Translations under genes and position numbers: made by a program | Shown: piece by piece, positions 43,596-53,143 of the stretch | Position numbering within the stretch: position 1 is the first letter of the stretch | How the letters are laid out: each line of letters begins with the position of its first letter | From: G025836975 sp048751585 | GTDB lineage: Bacteria > Pseudomonadota > Gammaproteobacteria > Burkholderiales > Burkholderiaceae_B | Direction of reading: 5' to 3' | Length of the DNA stretch: 64,000 bases | Assembly (NCBI RefSeq): GCF_048751585.1 | Contig: NZ_JAZHOB010000003.1 | Coordinates: 186,001 to 250,000, forward strand | Notes under the pieces: model-generated | Seen by the model: the letters and a program-made list of their open reading frames with translations, nothing else | Databases searched by the model: none | Told to the model about the DNA's origin: nothing

Positions 43596-44573
43596 TCAGT
43601 TGAGCTTGATGCCGGCCTCGTCGATGACTTTCTTCCACTTGACCGATTCAGTGCGCATCATGTCGCCCAAGCGCTCTGAGGAGCCTCCCGCAATCTCAAA
43701 ACCCATTGTCGAGAGCCGCTCTTTGGTGGCCGGGTCCTGCAGGGCCTTGTTGAACGCCTCGTTCAGCTTCTTGATTATGGGTTTGGGTGTTCCCTTCGGT
43801 GCCAGGAAACCATACCAGCCTAGAAGCTCATAGCCCGGAATCGATTCGGCCACAGTGGGAATATCCTTGTAGGCGGGCAGCCGCTGCGCAGTGGTCACAG
43901 CCAAAGCGCGAAGCTGGCCCGACTTAACCATGGGCATCGATTCGGGAAGTATCGCGAACATGAAACTCGTGCGCCCCGCAACGAGATCGACCAGTGCCGG
44001 CGCGCCGCCCTTGTAGGGAATATGCGCCGCTTCCACATTTGCCATCCGCTTGTAAAGCTCGGCTCCCAGGTGTGAGGGAGTGCCGTTGCTGGAGGAGGCG
44101 TAGTTCACTTTCCCGCCCTGGCTTTTGATGTACGCCGTCAGTTCCGGCAATGTCTTGACCGGCAGGCTGCTTGGTACGGCGACGATGCTGGGCAGGAACG
44201 TTGCCAGAATAATAGGCTCGAAGTCTTTCTGCGGATTGTAGGGCAAGTCGGGGTAGAGGCTTTGATTTACCGAAAGCGCCGTCGATGTCCCCAGGAACAG
44301 GGTATAGCCGTCGAACGGGGCATTCTTGACGGCGACAGCCCCGATATTGCCGCTGGCGCCGGCCTTGTTTTCCACAATGACGGACTGACCCAGTGCCGCG
44401 CCAATCTTGTCCCCGAGCAAACGGCCCAGGGCATCGGTCGAGCCTCCAGGCGGGTAGGGCACCACGATGGTTATGGCCTTTTTAGGGTAATCGGCCGGAG
44501 CATCGGCTGCGACAGCCATGCTCAGTGGAAGGGTGGCTAATAGCAAGCCTATACCTAAATTAAGTTTTTTCAT
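43596..44573 (-). CDS. Bug/TctC-type substrate-binding protein
   Basis: 325-residue periplasmic binding protein with a signal peptide (MKKLNLGIGLLLATLPLSMA VAADA, split). Family markers are AITIVVPYPPGGSTDALGRL near the mature N terminus and VIVENKAGASGNIGAVAVKN. It belongs to the hyuAB operon and is likely to deliver that pathway's cyclic amide or amidated substrate, or a carboxylate product. No TctA/TctB membrane partners are encoded nearby. Confidence 0.9.
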   Translation of the reverse strand: MKKLNLGIGLLLATLPLSMAVAADAPADYPKKAITIVVPYPPGGSTDALGRLLGDKIGAALGQSVIVENKAGASGNIGAVAVKNAPFDGYTLFLGTSTALSVNQSLYPDLPYNPQKDFEPIILATFLPSIVAVPSSLPVKTLPELTAYIKSQGGKVNYASSSNGTPSHLGAELYKRMANVEAAHIPYKGGAPALVDLVAGRTSFMFAILPESMPMVKSGQLRALAVTTAQRLPAYKDIPTVAESIPGYELLGWYGFLAPKGTPKPIIKKLNEAFNKALQDPATKERLSTMGFEIAGGSSERLGDMMRTESVKWKKVIDEAGIKLN

Positions 44574-44621
44574 TTTGTCTCCTTGGCTGGTTATGTGTCT
44601 CTGGAAAATCAGGAAGCATTT

Positions 44622-46280
44622 TTATGCGCCGCAGGCTTGATCGCTATGCGGAGCCTTGACGTACCCTTGCGCTATATCCCTAAGCACGAGCGCATCGTTG
44701 CGCTGTGCTTGCGGGCCGTAGCCGCCGCCGCCCGGCGTGCGCAGTATTACCTCGTCGCCGGGCATCAGCACGTGTGGCGAGCGGCTATCAACCGCCACAT
44801 CATTGATCAGGACGGCACCCAGTGCCCCGTTTGAGCCGCCGCCGATGCCCGGTGCCGCAACCTTGAGCCGCTCGGTAAGAAATACGATAGACATTGGTTT
44901 GCTGTGCACACTGACGAAGCGGATGTCCTGGCCCAGGCCGCCGCGAAACTGCCCTGTTCCTCCCGAGTCCGGCCGGAGCATCTTGTTGATAAAGCGCAGC
45001 GGCGCCTCGCGTTCGGCAATCTCGACGGGCGTGGACGATATGTTGCTGGGCCATGACATTGTGGATGCGCCATCCTTGATCGAAGTGGCCCCCATGCCGC
45101 CGTTGAAGAAGAGCACGGTGGCGAACGGCTTTCCATCGTCGCGAGTGCCGCTGAGGTTGGCAATCCACAATGGTGAACCGACCCCTGCCATGACTTTCTT
45201 GGGCAACACTTGATACATGGCGCCGAAAATTACGACGGGAACGTAGTGTCCTGTGCAGGCGCGGCCCCCTACCGCGGCCGGGAACTTCGGATTGAGCAGC
45301 GAGCCCTCCGGGGCGACCGCGCTTATGGGGCGAAACAGGCCCGCGTTATTTGCCAACTGCGGCAACAACAGGCTTTTGATTGCGTAACATGTCATGGCAC
45401 TGGTATAGGCCATTACGCAATTGATGCCACGCGGCTGCTGATCCGACGTTCCGTTGAAATCGCATTCGATCTCGTCGTCCCTGATCTTTATCGTCACCGC
45501 GTAATGGAAACGCTCATCGAAGCCGTCCGTCTCCATTTCGTACCGGTATTCGCCGTCGGGCAATTCCGAAATCGCCTCGCGCATGGCCGCCTCGCTGCGC
45601 GCAAAGAGCGATTCGGCCAAGTTGTCGATGCTGTCCAGCCGGTATTCGGACAGAATCTCGTCCAGGCGGCGGGCGATCAGTTCCACCGCGCCCACTTGCG
45701 CCCAGATATCGCCGGCGGTTTGCTCGGGGGTGCGCACGTTGGTCTTCAAGAGCAGAAATAGGGTTTCGTCGACCTCTCCCGCGCGGATGAGGTGCATGAG
45801 CGGGATATGGAAGCCTTCTTCGAACAGTTCGCGCGCATCGACCGACCGGATCTTGCCTCCGATATCGGGAACGTGAGCGGCCGTGGCCGCGAAGGCCACC
45901 AGCTTGCCGCCGTGGAATATTGGTTTGACCAGGGTGACATCGTTCAAATGCCCGGTCCCTTTCCATGGGTTGTTCGTGATGTACACATCGCCCGGACGCA
46001 TGCCGTCCAGGCCAAAATGGCCGATGGCGTCGCGCACAGTGGCAGGCAAGGTGCCGATAAAGGAGGGAATGCTGCCTGCGTTCTCCGCAAGCTCTCGGCC
46101 TGCCGTGTCCGTCATGACGACGGCGAAGTCGTTGGCTTCCGTCGAAAGAGTGGAAAAAGAGGTGCGCACGATGAGTTTGGCCGCCTCATTGACGACGGAA
46201 CGCACCCGAGTCCAGAAGACCTCGAGGAAAATCGGATCGCTTGCGGCATCACGCCCTTGACGTTGCTTTATGGTGCTCAT
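44622..46280 (-). CDS. Hydantoinase B/oxoprolinase family protein (HyuB)
   Basis: 552-residue subunit of an ATP-dependent hydantoinase/5-oxoprolinase/acetophenone-carboxylase-type enzyme. Family stretches include RSVVNEAAKLIVRTSFSTL, NPWKGTGHLNDVTLVKPIF, and the C-terminal GGGSNGALGAVLINDVAVD with GGGYGPQAQRN at the end. The ATG at 46280 follows a purine-rich AGGAAA and lies seven bases after the hyuA stop. With HyuA it should open a cyclic amide or carboxylate ring at the expense of ATP; the ring substrate is not determinable here. Confidence 0.92.
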   Translation of the reverse strand: MSTIKQRQGRDAASDPIFLEVFWTRVRSVVNEAAKLIVRTSFSTLSTEANDFAVVMTDTAGRELAENAGSIPSFIGTLPATVRDAIGHFGLDGMRPGDVYITNNPWKGTGHLNDVTLVKPIFHGGKLVAFAATAAHVPDIGGKIRSVDARELFEEGFHIPLMHLIRAGEVDETLFLLLKTNVRTPEQTAGDIWAQVGAVELIARRLDEILSEYRLDSIDNLAESLFARSEAAMREAISELPDGEYRYEMETDGFDERFHYAVTIKIRDDEIECDFNGTSDQQPRGINCVMAYTSAMTCYAIKSLLLPQLANNAGLFRPISAVAPEGSLLNPKFPAAVGGRACTGHYVPVVIFGAMYQVLPKKVMAGVGSPLWIANLSGTRDDGKPFATVLFFNGGMGATSIKDGASTMSWPSNISSTPVEIAEREAPLRFINKMLRPDSGGTGQFRGGLGQDIRFVSVHSKPMSIVFLTERLKVAAPGIGGGSNGALGAVLINDVAVDSRSPHVLMPGDEVILRTPGGGGYGPQAQRNDALVLRDIAQGYVKAPHSDQACGA

Positions 46281-46287
46281 TTTCCTG

Positions 46288-48396
46288 TTACTCCCCAATC
46301 GTAATCACGAGATTGCCCGTACCCAGCTGCTCGACACGGCCTTTGGGCCCGACGACCAGGGTCGACCCCGCATCCTCGATCAGCATGGGCCCCGCGGCCT
46401 GAAAGCCTGCCCGCAGAAGCTGCCGTTCGTACACCGGTGTGTCCACGTAAGCGCCAGCCTCGGAGAAATAGACTTTCCGCCTGCCTTTTTCCGGAGGCGC
46501 GGAGCCTGGGTGCAGAGTTTCTTCCGTAAATTCCTGGCGCGGAGGCGATTCCCCAGTCACGCGCAGATTGACCAGTTCGATAGGCACGTCCGGCGGCGTG
46601 CGTCCGAATTTTTCGCGGTAGCCCGACTCGAATGCCGCCAGCAGTTCCTTGCGTATCTGTTCCGGCTTGCGGCCATCCGTACCGTCGTATGGGCCCGCCG
46701 GCAAGTGCACGGCCAGGGTGAATCCTTGACCTACGTAGCGGCCGTCCGCCTGGCGGCTCAGGCCAATCGGACCGAAGGCCTCGGACAGCGGCTCCAGCGA
46801 ATCGCGCGCCTGGCGTTCGAGATCCGCATAGGCCGATTCGAGCGTTTGCAACGAATCCGTTGCGGGCCGTACCCTGACCGTGCGAGAACGGTCAGCCCGA
46901 GCCGGTGCGACCAGGAGTCCAAAGGCGGATGCGACGCCCGCGGCTGGCGGGCAGATAATGGTCTTCACCCCGATCTTCTGCGCAACGGCGTAGGAGTGCA
47001 GCGGCCCGCCGCCTCCGGTGCACAGCAGGACAAAGCCTCGTGGATCACGCCCGCGTTCAGCAATATGCACGCGCGCGGCGCTTGCCATGTTTTCAGCGAC
47101 GATATCGTGTATGCCCCAGGCAACTTCCATCGCATCGCGGCCCAGCAGCCCGGCGACCTGTTCGATGGCAGCCCTTGCCGCATCGACGTCCAGCTTGATC
47201 GCACCGCCCGCAAAGTATGCGGGATTCAAGTACCCGAGCAGCAGGTTGGCATCGGTCACGGTGGGCTGTGCGCCGCCTTGGCCATAGCAGGCGGGGCCGG
47301 GCTCGGACCCTGCGCTGCTGGGGCCCACCTTCAGCAGTCCCAGCAGGTCCTTGTGCGCAATGCTGCCGCCGCCAGCCCCAATTTCTATAAGGTCGATGGT
47401 GGTAATCAGAATAGGCAAGCCGCTGCCTTCCGCAAAGCGCTTCTGGCGCGCAGCTTCGAAACCGAAAGTGATCGAAGGCTTCCCATTTTCCACCAGGCAT
47501 AGTTTGGCCGTGGTGCCGCCCATATCGAAGGCAAGCAAATCGGGCTGCTGGTCGCGCAAGCTATAGTGTGCGGCGGAAATAGCGCCAGCCGCGGGGCCGG
47601 ACTCCAGCAATTGGATGGGCGTGGCCTTGGCCTCGGCAATATGGGTCAATCCTCCGTTGGACAGCATCATAAGCACGCCGCCAGGCAGGCCCAGTTCCGC
47701 AAGCCTGTCTTCCAGCCGGTGCAGGTATTGATTGGCTAGCGGCTTGATGTAGGCATTGGCCAAGGTGGTGGAGATACGTTCGTATTCGCGCGCAACCGGG
47801 GCCACGTCGCTGGAGAGGGTAATGTCAAGGCCAGGGAAGGCCGGCGCGATGATGTCGCGCACTTGTTGCTCATGCGCCGCCGAGGCATAAGAGTGGAGCA
47901 GGCATACGGCGATCGATCTGGCGCCTGCTTCCACCAGGCGTCCAACGACATTCCGCGTCTGGTCCGCATCGACCGGCATCAATTCCAGGCCCGCGGCATC
48001 CGTCCGCGCGCTGATCTCGCCGCGCATCCGGCGCTCCACTAAAGAGGGTGCGCGTTCGATGTTCAGATCGTACAGATCGTATTTGCGCTCGTTCCCGATC
48101 TCAGCCACATCCGAGAAGCCTTCGGTTGTCAGCAGCCCGGTGGGGCATCCCTGCCTTTCTATCAAGGCATTGGTGAAGAGCGTCGTTGCGTGCACGATGC
48201 GCGCGACTTCGGCCGGCTTGATGTCATGCGTCTTGATTAGCTGGCTGATGCCGTTGACCACGCCTTCCGCCGGATCCCCATGCGTCGTCAGCACTTTCAG
48301 GCTGCATAGGCGTCCGCTGCCGTAATCCAGGGCGACCACATCCGTAAATGTTCCGCCGATATCGAGTCCTATCGCCCACTTCTTCACGCTGTCCAT
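46288..48396 (-). CDS. Hydantoinase/oxoprolinase family protein (HyuA)
   Basis: 702-residue partner of HyuB. The ATP-binding actin-like fold is seen in WAIGLDIGGTFTDVVALDYG at the N terminus, LLESGPAAGAISAAHYSLRD and LAFDMGGTTAKLCLVENG near residue 285, and the conserved GAGGGSIAHKD near residue 345. Related two-subunit enzymes include N-methylhydantoinase, 5-oxoprolinase and acetone or acetophenone carboxylase. It is the first gene of a five-gene minus-strand run and lies 158 bases after the LysR gene on the same strand. Confidence 0.92.
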   Translation of the reverse strand: MDSVKKWAIGLDIGGTFTDVVALDYGSGRLCSLKVLTTHGDPAEGVVNGISQLIKTHDIKPAEVARIVHATTLFTNALIERQGCPTGLLTTEGFSDVAEIGNERKYDLYDLNIERAPSLVERRMRGEISARTDAAGLELMPVDADQTRNVVGRLVEAGARSIAVCLLHSYASAAHEQQVRDIIAPAFPGLDITLSSDVAPVAREYERISTTLANAYIKPLANQYLHRLEDRLAELGLPGGVLMMLSNGGLTHIAEAKATPIQLLESGPAAGAISAAHYSLRDQQPDLLAFDMGGTTAKLCLVENGKPSITFGFEAARQKRFAEGSGLPILITTIDLIEIGAGGGSIAHKDLLGLLKVGPSSAGSEPGPACYGQGGAQPTVTDANLLLGYLNPAYFAGGAIKLDVDAARAAIEQVAGLLGRDAMEVAWGIHDIVAENMASAARVHIAERGRDPRGFVLLCTGGGGPLHSYAVAQKIGVKTIICPPAAGVASAFGLLVAPARADRSRTVRVRPATDSLQTLESAYADLERQARDSLEPLSEAFGPIGLSRQADGRYVGQGFTLAVHLPAGPYDGTDGRKPEQIRKELLAAFESGYREKFGRTPPDVPIELVNLRVTGESPPRQEFTEETLHPGSAPPEKGRRKVYFSEAGAYVDTPVYERQLLRAGFQAAGPMLIEDAGSTLVVGPKGRVEQLGTGNLVITIGE

Positions 48397-48554
48397 CCTC
48401 TAGATTTAAGGTATGACAGAAATGATAGCGACGGCGATCTTTAAGCTCCAATGGGAAATAAATAATGATTATTCGGATTCATCCATATATTGGCGTTAAC
48501 CCGAGGACTCGTTCTGTTCCGGTTTTTGAGGTTTTCGCGGGCCGGGAAGCGGAA

Positions 48555-49478
48555 TCAAGGCAAAGGCGGCAGCGACTTCTCGGTCACCCGCGCCACCTTC
48601 TGCAGCTGTTTCCAGAACGCCTCGGCCGCTGGCGACGGGTGGCGGTCCTTGCGCCGGAGAATGCCTATGGTGCGATGCGCGGTTTCATCCTGGACGGGGC
48701 GGCTCAGCAATCCTTCAATATGCAAAGCCGGCAGGGCCAGTCGGGGCAGCAGCGCCACGCCAAGCCCTTGCCTGACCAGCTGTACGGCAGTCGTCATATG
48801 CGTCACGTCATAGCGCAGCCCGGCCGCCGCGATGCTGTTTCCCATTGCCCTGTCGAACTGGGCGCGGGCGCTGGAGCCTTGCGACAGCAGGATCAGGTCC
48901 AAAGGAAACAAGTCATCCCAGCCAAGCCGCTTGAGGACAGCGACCGGATGCTTGGGCGAGTAGACCGAAAAAAACGAGTCGCGCAGCAATGGCTCGAAAT
49001 GCAGATCCGGTACGGCATTGACCACTGTGGCCAGGGCGAATTCAATCTGATTCGTGCGAAGCATGGAGATCAATTCATCGTTGTGCGCTTCGACCACCCG
49101 GATCTGCAGGGAAGGGTGCAGCCGCCTGAGGGCTCCCAGCGTGGCGGGGATGAGCGTCAGGGCGACGGAAGGCAAGGCGCCCAGGACGATGGCGCCGCGT
49201 TCGACACGGGCCAGATCCAGCATGCTTAGATAAGCTTCCTCCAGGTCGGCAATGGGCCGCTGGGCACGCTGCAAGAAGTCCTTGCCCGCCTCAGTGAGCT
49301 GGATGCTGCGGGTGGTGCGTTCGAACAACTTCACTTCAAGAATCGATTCCAGGTCCTGGATCAGGGAAGTGAATGAGGGCTGGGTCACTCCCAGCCTATC
49401 GGCGCCATGCGTGAAGGATCCGGTTTCCGCCGCCAGCAAAAACGCCTTCACCGAGCGATATTTGATATTCATAGCCAT
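48555..49478 (-). CDS. LysR family transcriptional regulator, divergent from the catabolic arm
   Basis: 307-residue LysR-type regulator with winged helix KYRSVKAFLLAAETGSFTHG and DRLGVTQPSFTSLIQDLESI, then an effector domain with FALATVVNAVPDLHFEPLL. It could start at ATG 49478 or 49472; neither has a clear ribosome binding site, and the duplicated regulatory element overlaps the upstream edge of the gene. Divergent from the aldehyde dehydrogenase, it is the natural candidate to regulate that arm and, through the second copy of the element at 59.6 kb, the other arm. Confidence 0.9.
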   Translation of the reverse strand: MAMNIKYRSVKAFLLAAETGSFTHGADRLGVTQPSFTSLIQDLESILEVKLFERTTRSIQLTEAGKDFLQRAQRPIADLEEAYLSMLDLARVERGAIVLGALPSVALTLIPATLGALRRLHPSLQIRVVEAHNDELISMLRTNQIEFALATVVNAVPDLHFEPLLRDSFFSVYSPKHPVAVLKRLGWDDLFPLDLILLSQGSSARAQFDRAMGNSIAAAGLRYDVTHMTTAVQLVRQGLGVALLPRLALPALHIEGLLSRPVQDETAHRTIGILRRKDRHPSPAAEAFWKQLQKVARVTEKSLPPLP

Positions 49479-49480
49479 AG

Positions 49481-49516
49481 GCTAATATTTTTACATAAAT
49501 ATCTATTTGTGCCTAT
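49481..49516. promoter_or_regulatory. Shared regulatory element, copy 1 (LysR/aldehyde dehydrogenase gap)
   Basis: Read on the minus strand: ATAGGCACAAATAGA, 15 other bases, then ATTAGC. The same 15-mer, spacing and second box occur at 59567-59602. Locally there are also nested inverted repeats, CATAGGC/GCCTATG (49476-49482, 49511-49517) and ATATTT/AAATAT (49485-49490, 49497-49502). It lies 60 bases before the aldehyde dehydrogenase and directly before the LysR start, as expected for a LysR binding and autoregulation site. Confidence 0.6.
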
Positions 49517-49576
49517 GAGTACTTTGGCTCAAGATGCGGGATATTCTTTCGCGGGCTATAGAGCAAACAGGTACTT

Positions 49577-51049
49577 ATGGACACACAGATCAAATCCTTT
49601 CAGGTAGGCGATGCCTGGCGCAGCGGCCAGGATGGCGAGCATGTCATCGTTTCCATCAATCCGGCCGACGGCTCGATCGCCGGCAAGGTGGCCCGCGCCA
49701 CGCCCGAGGATGTGGACAATGCGGTGGCCGTTGCCTGGGATGCCTTCCGCAACCAGCCCTGGCGCAGGCTGCGTCCCGATCAGCGCGCGACGACGCTATA
49801 TGAAATCGGACGCCGCATCCTGCTTGAAAAAGATGCGCTGGCGCGTTTGCAGATGGCCGACAGCGGAAAGCCGCTGAAAGAGTGCGTCAACATGGTCACC
49901 AGCGCAGCCGGCCATTTCCGATACTATGCCGCGGTGTGCGAGACCTGGCAGAACGAAGTCACTTCTCCGCGCGGTGAGTATTTTTCCTTGGCTTTGGCGG
50001 AGCCTTTCGGTGTCGTGGCCTGCATTACGCCATGGAATTCGCCGATCATGAACGAAGCGCAGAAGGCGGCCCCGGCTCTGGCGGCCGGCAATGCGGTACT
50101 GATTAAGCCATCCGAGGAAACGCCGCAGCTTGCCATCGAGCTGGCTCGAATCTGCGCCGAAGCCGGCCTGCCGCAAGGTTTGCTGACCGTGCTGCCAGGA
50201 CTGGGCGAGGACGTGGGCGCCGCACTGGTCAAGCATCCGGGCGTCCGCATGGTCTCGTTTACCGGAGGCACGGAGACAGGCCGCGTCATCGGCTCCATTG
50301 CGGGCCAGCGCTTGATTCCCGTGGGCCTTGAGCTGGGCGGCAAGTCGCCTCATATCGTTTTCGAGGACGCGGACTTCGACAAGGCGGTCGCGGGCGTCGC
50401 GTCCGGCATCTTCGGATCGGCCGGGCAAAGCTGCGTGGCGGGTTCGCGCCTGTTCGTTCAAAAAAGCATTTATCCGCGATTCATCGAAGCCCTGGTCGAG
50501 CGCACTCGCGCTATCCGTGTCGGCATGCCCGATGATCCCGGCACGGAAATGGGGCCGCTGGTTTCCCGCGCGCATCGCGATAAAGTCGCGGCTTACGTTG
50601 ACTTGGCACGCCAGGAGGGCGGCAAGGTTCTGATCGGCGGCGGCCTTCCCGAGGCGCCGGAACTGGCCAACGGCTGGTTCTACATGCCCACGGTGATCGA
50701 CGGCTTGAGCAACAAGGCTCGGGCTTGTCAGGAAGAAATTTTCGGTCCGGTGCTGGTCGCGTTGCCCTTCGAGGACGAGGCCGATGTGATTACACAAGGC
50801 AATGACACCGTGTTCGGCCTGGCCGCCGGCATGTGGACCGGCGACTACGCCCGCGCATGGCGTGTTGCGCGCGAGCTGGATGCCGGGTCGGTATGGATCA
50901 ACACTTATAAGCAATCGCATATCGCGACGCCGTTTGGCGGTTTCAAGGACAGCGGCATCGGGCGGGAAAAAGGATTGCACGGCTTGCGTTTGTACAGTCA
51001 GGTAAAGAGTCTGTACTGGGGCATGCACGAAAAACCATTATCGCTTTAG
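49577..51049 (+). CDS. NAD(P)-dependent aldehyde dehydrogenase
   Basis: 490-residue aldehyde dehydrogenase. The catalytic residues are present: general base Glu252 in GLELGGKSPHIVFEDAD and nucleophile Cys286 in GQSCVAGSRLF. The cofactor region ITPWNSPIMNEAQKAAPALA and the C-terminal FGGFKDSGIGREKG follow the family pattern. The aldehyde is unknown. First gene of the plus-strand catabolic arm, 60 bases downstream of the regulatory element; the next gene begins ten bases after its stop. Confidence 0.93.
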   Translation: MDTQIKSFQVGDAWRSGQDGEHVIVSINPADGSIAGKVARATPEDVDNAVAVAWDAFRNQPWRRLRPDQRATTLYEIGRRILLEKDALARLQMADSGKPLKECVNMVTSAAGHFRYYAAVCETWQNEVTSPRGEYFSLALAEPFGVVACITPWNSPIMNEAQKAAPALAAGNAVLIKPSEETPQLAIELARICAEAGLPQGLLTVLPGLGEDVGAALVKHPGVRMVSFTGGTETGRVIGSIAGQRLIPVGLELGGKSPHIVFEDADFDKAVAGVASGIFGSAGQSCVAGSRLFVQKSIYPRFIEALVERTRAIRVGMPDDPGTEMGPLVSRAHRDKVAAYVDLARQEGGKVLIGGGLPEAPELANGWFYMPTVIDGLSNKARACQEEIFGPVLVALPFEDEADVITQGNDTVFGLAAGMWTGDYARAWRVARELDAGSVWINTYKQSHIATPFGGFKDSGIGREKGLHGLRLYSQVKSLYWGMHEKPLSL

Positions 51050-51059
51050 GAGACACAAT

Positions 51060-52019
51060 ATGTTCAAGGTAAATTCTTTGGTTGCAAGCCTTGCATTGGG
51101 CTTGGCATCGTCCCTGGCGGCTGCGCCGTCCTTCGCCTGGCCCGATCGTCCGATTGAACTCATCGTCGGTTTCGCTCCCGGCGGCGGCACTGATATTACA
51201 GCGCGCACTTTGGCCAGCTACCTGGAAAAGGAGCTGGGCGGGACGGTCATGGTCGTCAACAAGCCCGGCGCCTCGGGGGCTATTGGCTTGAGCTATGTGG
51301 CGCGGGCCAAGCCCGATGGCTACACGCTCGGCATGACCAACATGCCGGGCTTGCTTACGCTTCCCATCGAAAGGAATGCCGGCTTCACCGCGCGGGACTT
51401 CACTTATCTGGCAACCCTGGTGCGCGATCCCAGCGCCTTCAGCGTCGGTATCGATGCGCCATATAAAACCATGGCGGATCTCATCAAGGCCGCGCAGGCC
51501 AAGCCAGGCGAAATCAGCTACGGCTCAACCGGAGTCGGCACCGACGACCACCTGGCCATGGTCTTGTTCGAGCAGACCGGCAAAGCGGACTTGAATCATG
51601 TGCCGTTCAACGGCGCCGGACCGCTGCGCAACGCCGTCATGGGCGGGCATACCGACATCGGCGGCATGAATCTGGGCGAGGCCATGCCTTACAACGGCAA
51701 GACGATACGCATTCTGGGCCAGGCCAGCGAAAAACGATCGCCGCTGGCGCCCGATGTGCCGACGTTCAAGGAGCAGGGCATAGACCTTGTCTTTGCATCG
51801 GAGCGCGGCGTGGTCGCCCCCAAAGCGCTGCCGGCCGACGTTCAGGCCAAGCTGATGGATGCCCTGGACAAGGTCGCCAACGATCCCTCCTTCCAGGACC
51901 AGATGGAGAAGCAGTTTACCGAGATGGACTACCTGCCTGGAGACAAGTGGCAGGCGCGCCTGAAGGACGCCAACGAACAGTTCCAGGCCTTATGGGCCAG
52001 GCAGAAATGGGTTGAATAA
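51060..52019 (+). CDS. Bug/TctC-type substrate-binding protein
   Basis: 319-residue periplasmic binding protein with a signal peptide (LVASLALGLASSLAAAPSFA). The family regions are WPDRPIELIVGFAPGGGTDI and VMVVNKPGASGAIGLSYVAR, with HVPFNGAGPLRNAVMGGHTD further along. AGGAGA precedes the ATG. Second gene of the plus arm. It differs clearly from the Bug protein encoded right after it, so the arm seems to sense or import two related ligands. Confidence 0.9.
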   Translation: MFKVNSLVASLALGLASSLAAAPSFAWPDRPIELIVGFAPGGGTDITARTLASYLEKELGGTVMVVNKPGASGAIGLSYVARAKPDGYTLGMTNMPGLLTLPIERNAGFTARDFTYLATLVRDPSAFSVGIDAPYKTMADLIKAAQAKPGEISYGSTGVGTDDHLAMVLFEQTGKADLNHVPFNGAGPLRNAVMGGHTDIGGMNLGEAMPYNGKTIRILGQASEKRSPLAPDVPTFKEQGIDLVFASERGVVAPKALPADVQAKLMDALDKVANDPSFQDQMEKQFTEMDYLPGDKWQARLKDANEQFQALWARQKWVE

Positions 52020-52129
52020 GCGGCATTGAACTCATCCTTTATCGATACGACGCGACAGATCCACAGCCCAGCCCGAAGGTTGGATACTTACGCCGCACAT
52101 TGGCGGCTCACAATAAAACGGAGATACAA

Positions 52130-53098
52130 ATGAAAGTTATCAAGCATGTTGCCAGCGCTCTTCTGATTGGCGGGCTTGCCGCCAGCGGCATGGCGCAGGC
52201 CGCTTTTCCCGAGAAGCCGGTGACTATCGTCGTGCCTTACCCCGCGGGCGGCGCGACCGACGTCATCGCACGGTTGATCGCTCAGCAGCTGCCCGCCAAA
52301 TGGAACCAGCCTGTCGTCGTGCGTAATCAGCCGGGCGCGGGCACGACCGTTGCCGCCGAGGCGCTCACGCGTGAGAAAGGCGATGGCTATACCTTGTACA
52401 TGACTACGGCCGCGCACACCATCAGCGCAAGCCTGTACAAGAAACTGAACTATGATCCCATCAAGGATTTCAAGCCGATCACGCTGGTTTCCACCATTCC
52501 CCTGGTATTGGTGACCACGCCATCGCTCAAGCCCAATACCCTGCCGGAGCTGATTGCCGCGGTCAAGGCAACGAAAGAGGGCATGACAATCGCGTCGACC
52601 GGTAACGGAACGCCGCAACACCTTACCGGCGAACTGTTCAAGGCCAAGCAGAACCTGGATTTGGTCCATATTCCATATCGCGGCGACGCGCCCATGATTA
52701 CCGACCTGATCGGCGGCCAGGTGCAGATGGCGTTCGTCACGCTGTCGGCGGCGGTGTCCAACATCCAGGCCGGCAAGCTGAAGCCGATTGCGCTTGCGCA
52801 CAACAAGCGGGTTGATGCCATCGCCGATGTGCCCACCTTTGCCGAAGCCGGGATGCCGGGTTTTGAAGCGGCAACCTGGTTCGGCTTGTTCGCGCCGGCC
52901 AGCATTCCGGACGAGCTGCGTCAGAAGATCTATCAGGACGTTTCCGAAATTGTAGGCACACCTGAAATGACGAAGAAGCTGGTGTCCATGGGTGGCGATG
53001 TCAACAATAGTTCGCCCGAGGAATTCCAGGCCTTTATCAATAAAGAAGCCGCGAACTGGGCGGAAGCCGTCAAGATCTCTGGCGCCAGCGTCGACTAA
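52130..53098 (+). CDS. Bug/TctC-type substrate-binding protein
   Basis: 322-residue periplasmic binding protein with signal peptide (IKHVASALLIGGLAASGMAQ, cleaved near AQA-AF). Family motifs are PVTIVVPYPAGGATDVIARL, VVVRNQPGAGTTVAAEALTR and DLVHIPYRGDAPMITDLIGG. The ATG at 52130 has GGAGA six bases upstream; a GTG-free in-frame extension back to 52100 lacks signal-peptide character. Third gene of the plus arm. Confidence 0.9.
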   Translation: MKVIKHVASALLIGGLAASGMAQAAFPEKPVTIVVPYPAGGATDVIARLIAQQLPAKWNQPVVVRNQPGAGTTVAAEALTREKGDGYTLYMTTAAHTISASLYKKLNYDPIKDFKPITLVSTIPLVLVTTPSLKPNTLPELIAAVKATKEGMTIASTGNGTPQHLTGELFKAKQNLDLVHIPYRGDAPMITDLIGGQVQMAFVTLSAAVSNIQAGKLKPIALAHNKRVDAIADVPTFAEAGMPGFEAATWFGLFAPASIPDELRQKIYQDVSEIVGTPEMTKKLVSMGGDVNNSSPEEFQAFINKEAANWAEAVKISGASVD

Positions 53099-53143
53099 GC
53101 TTAATCACTATCAATAGAACCCGATTTTCCCCGGACAACAGTC

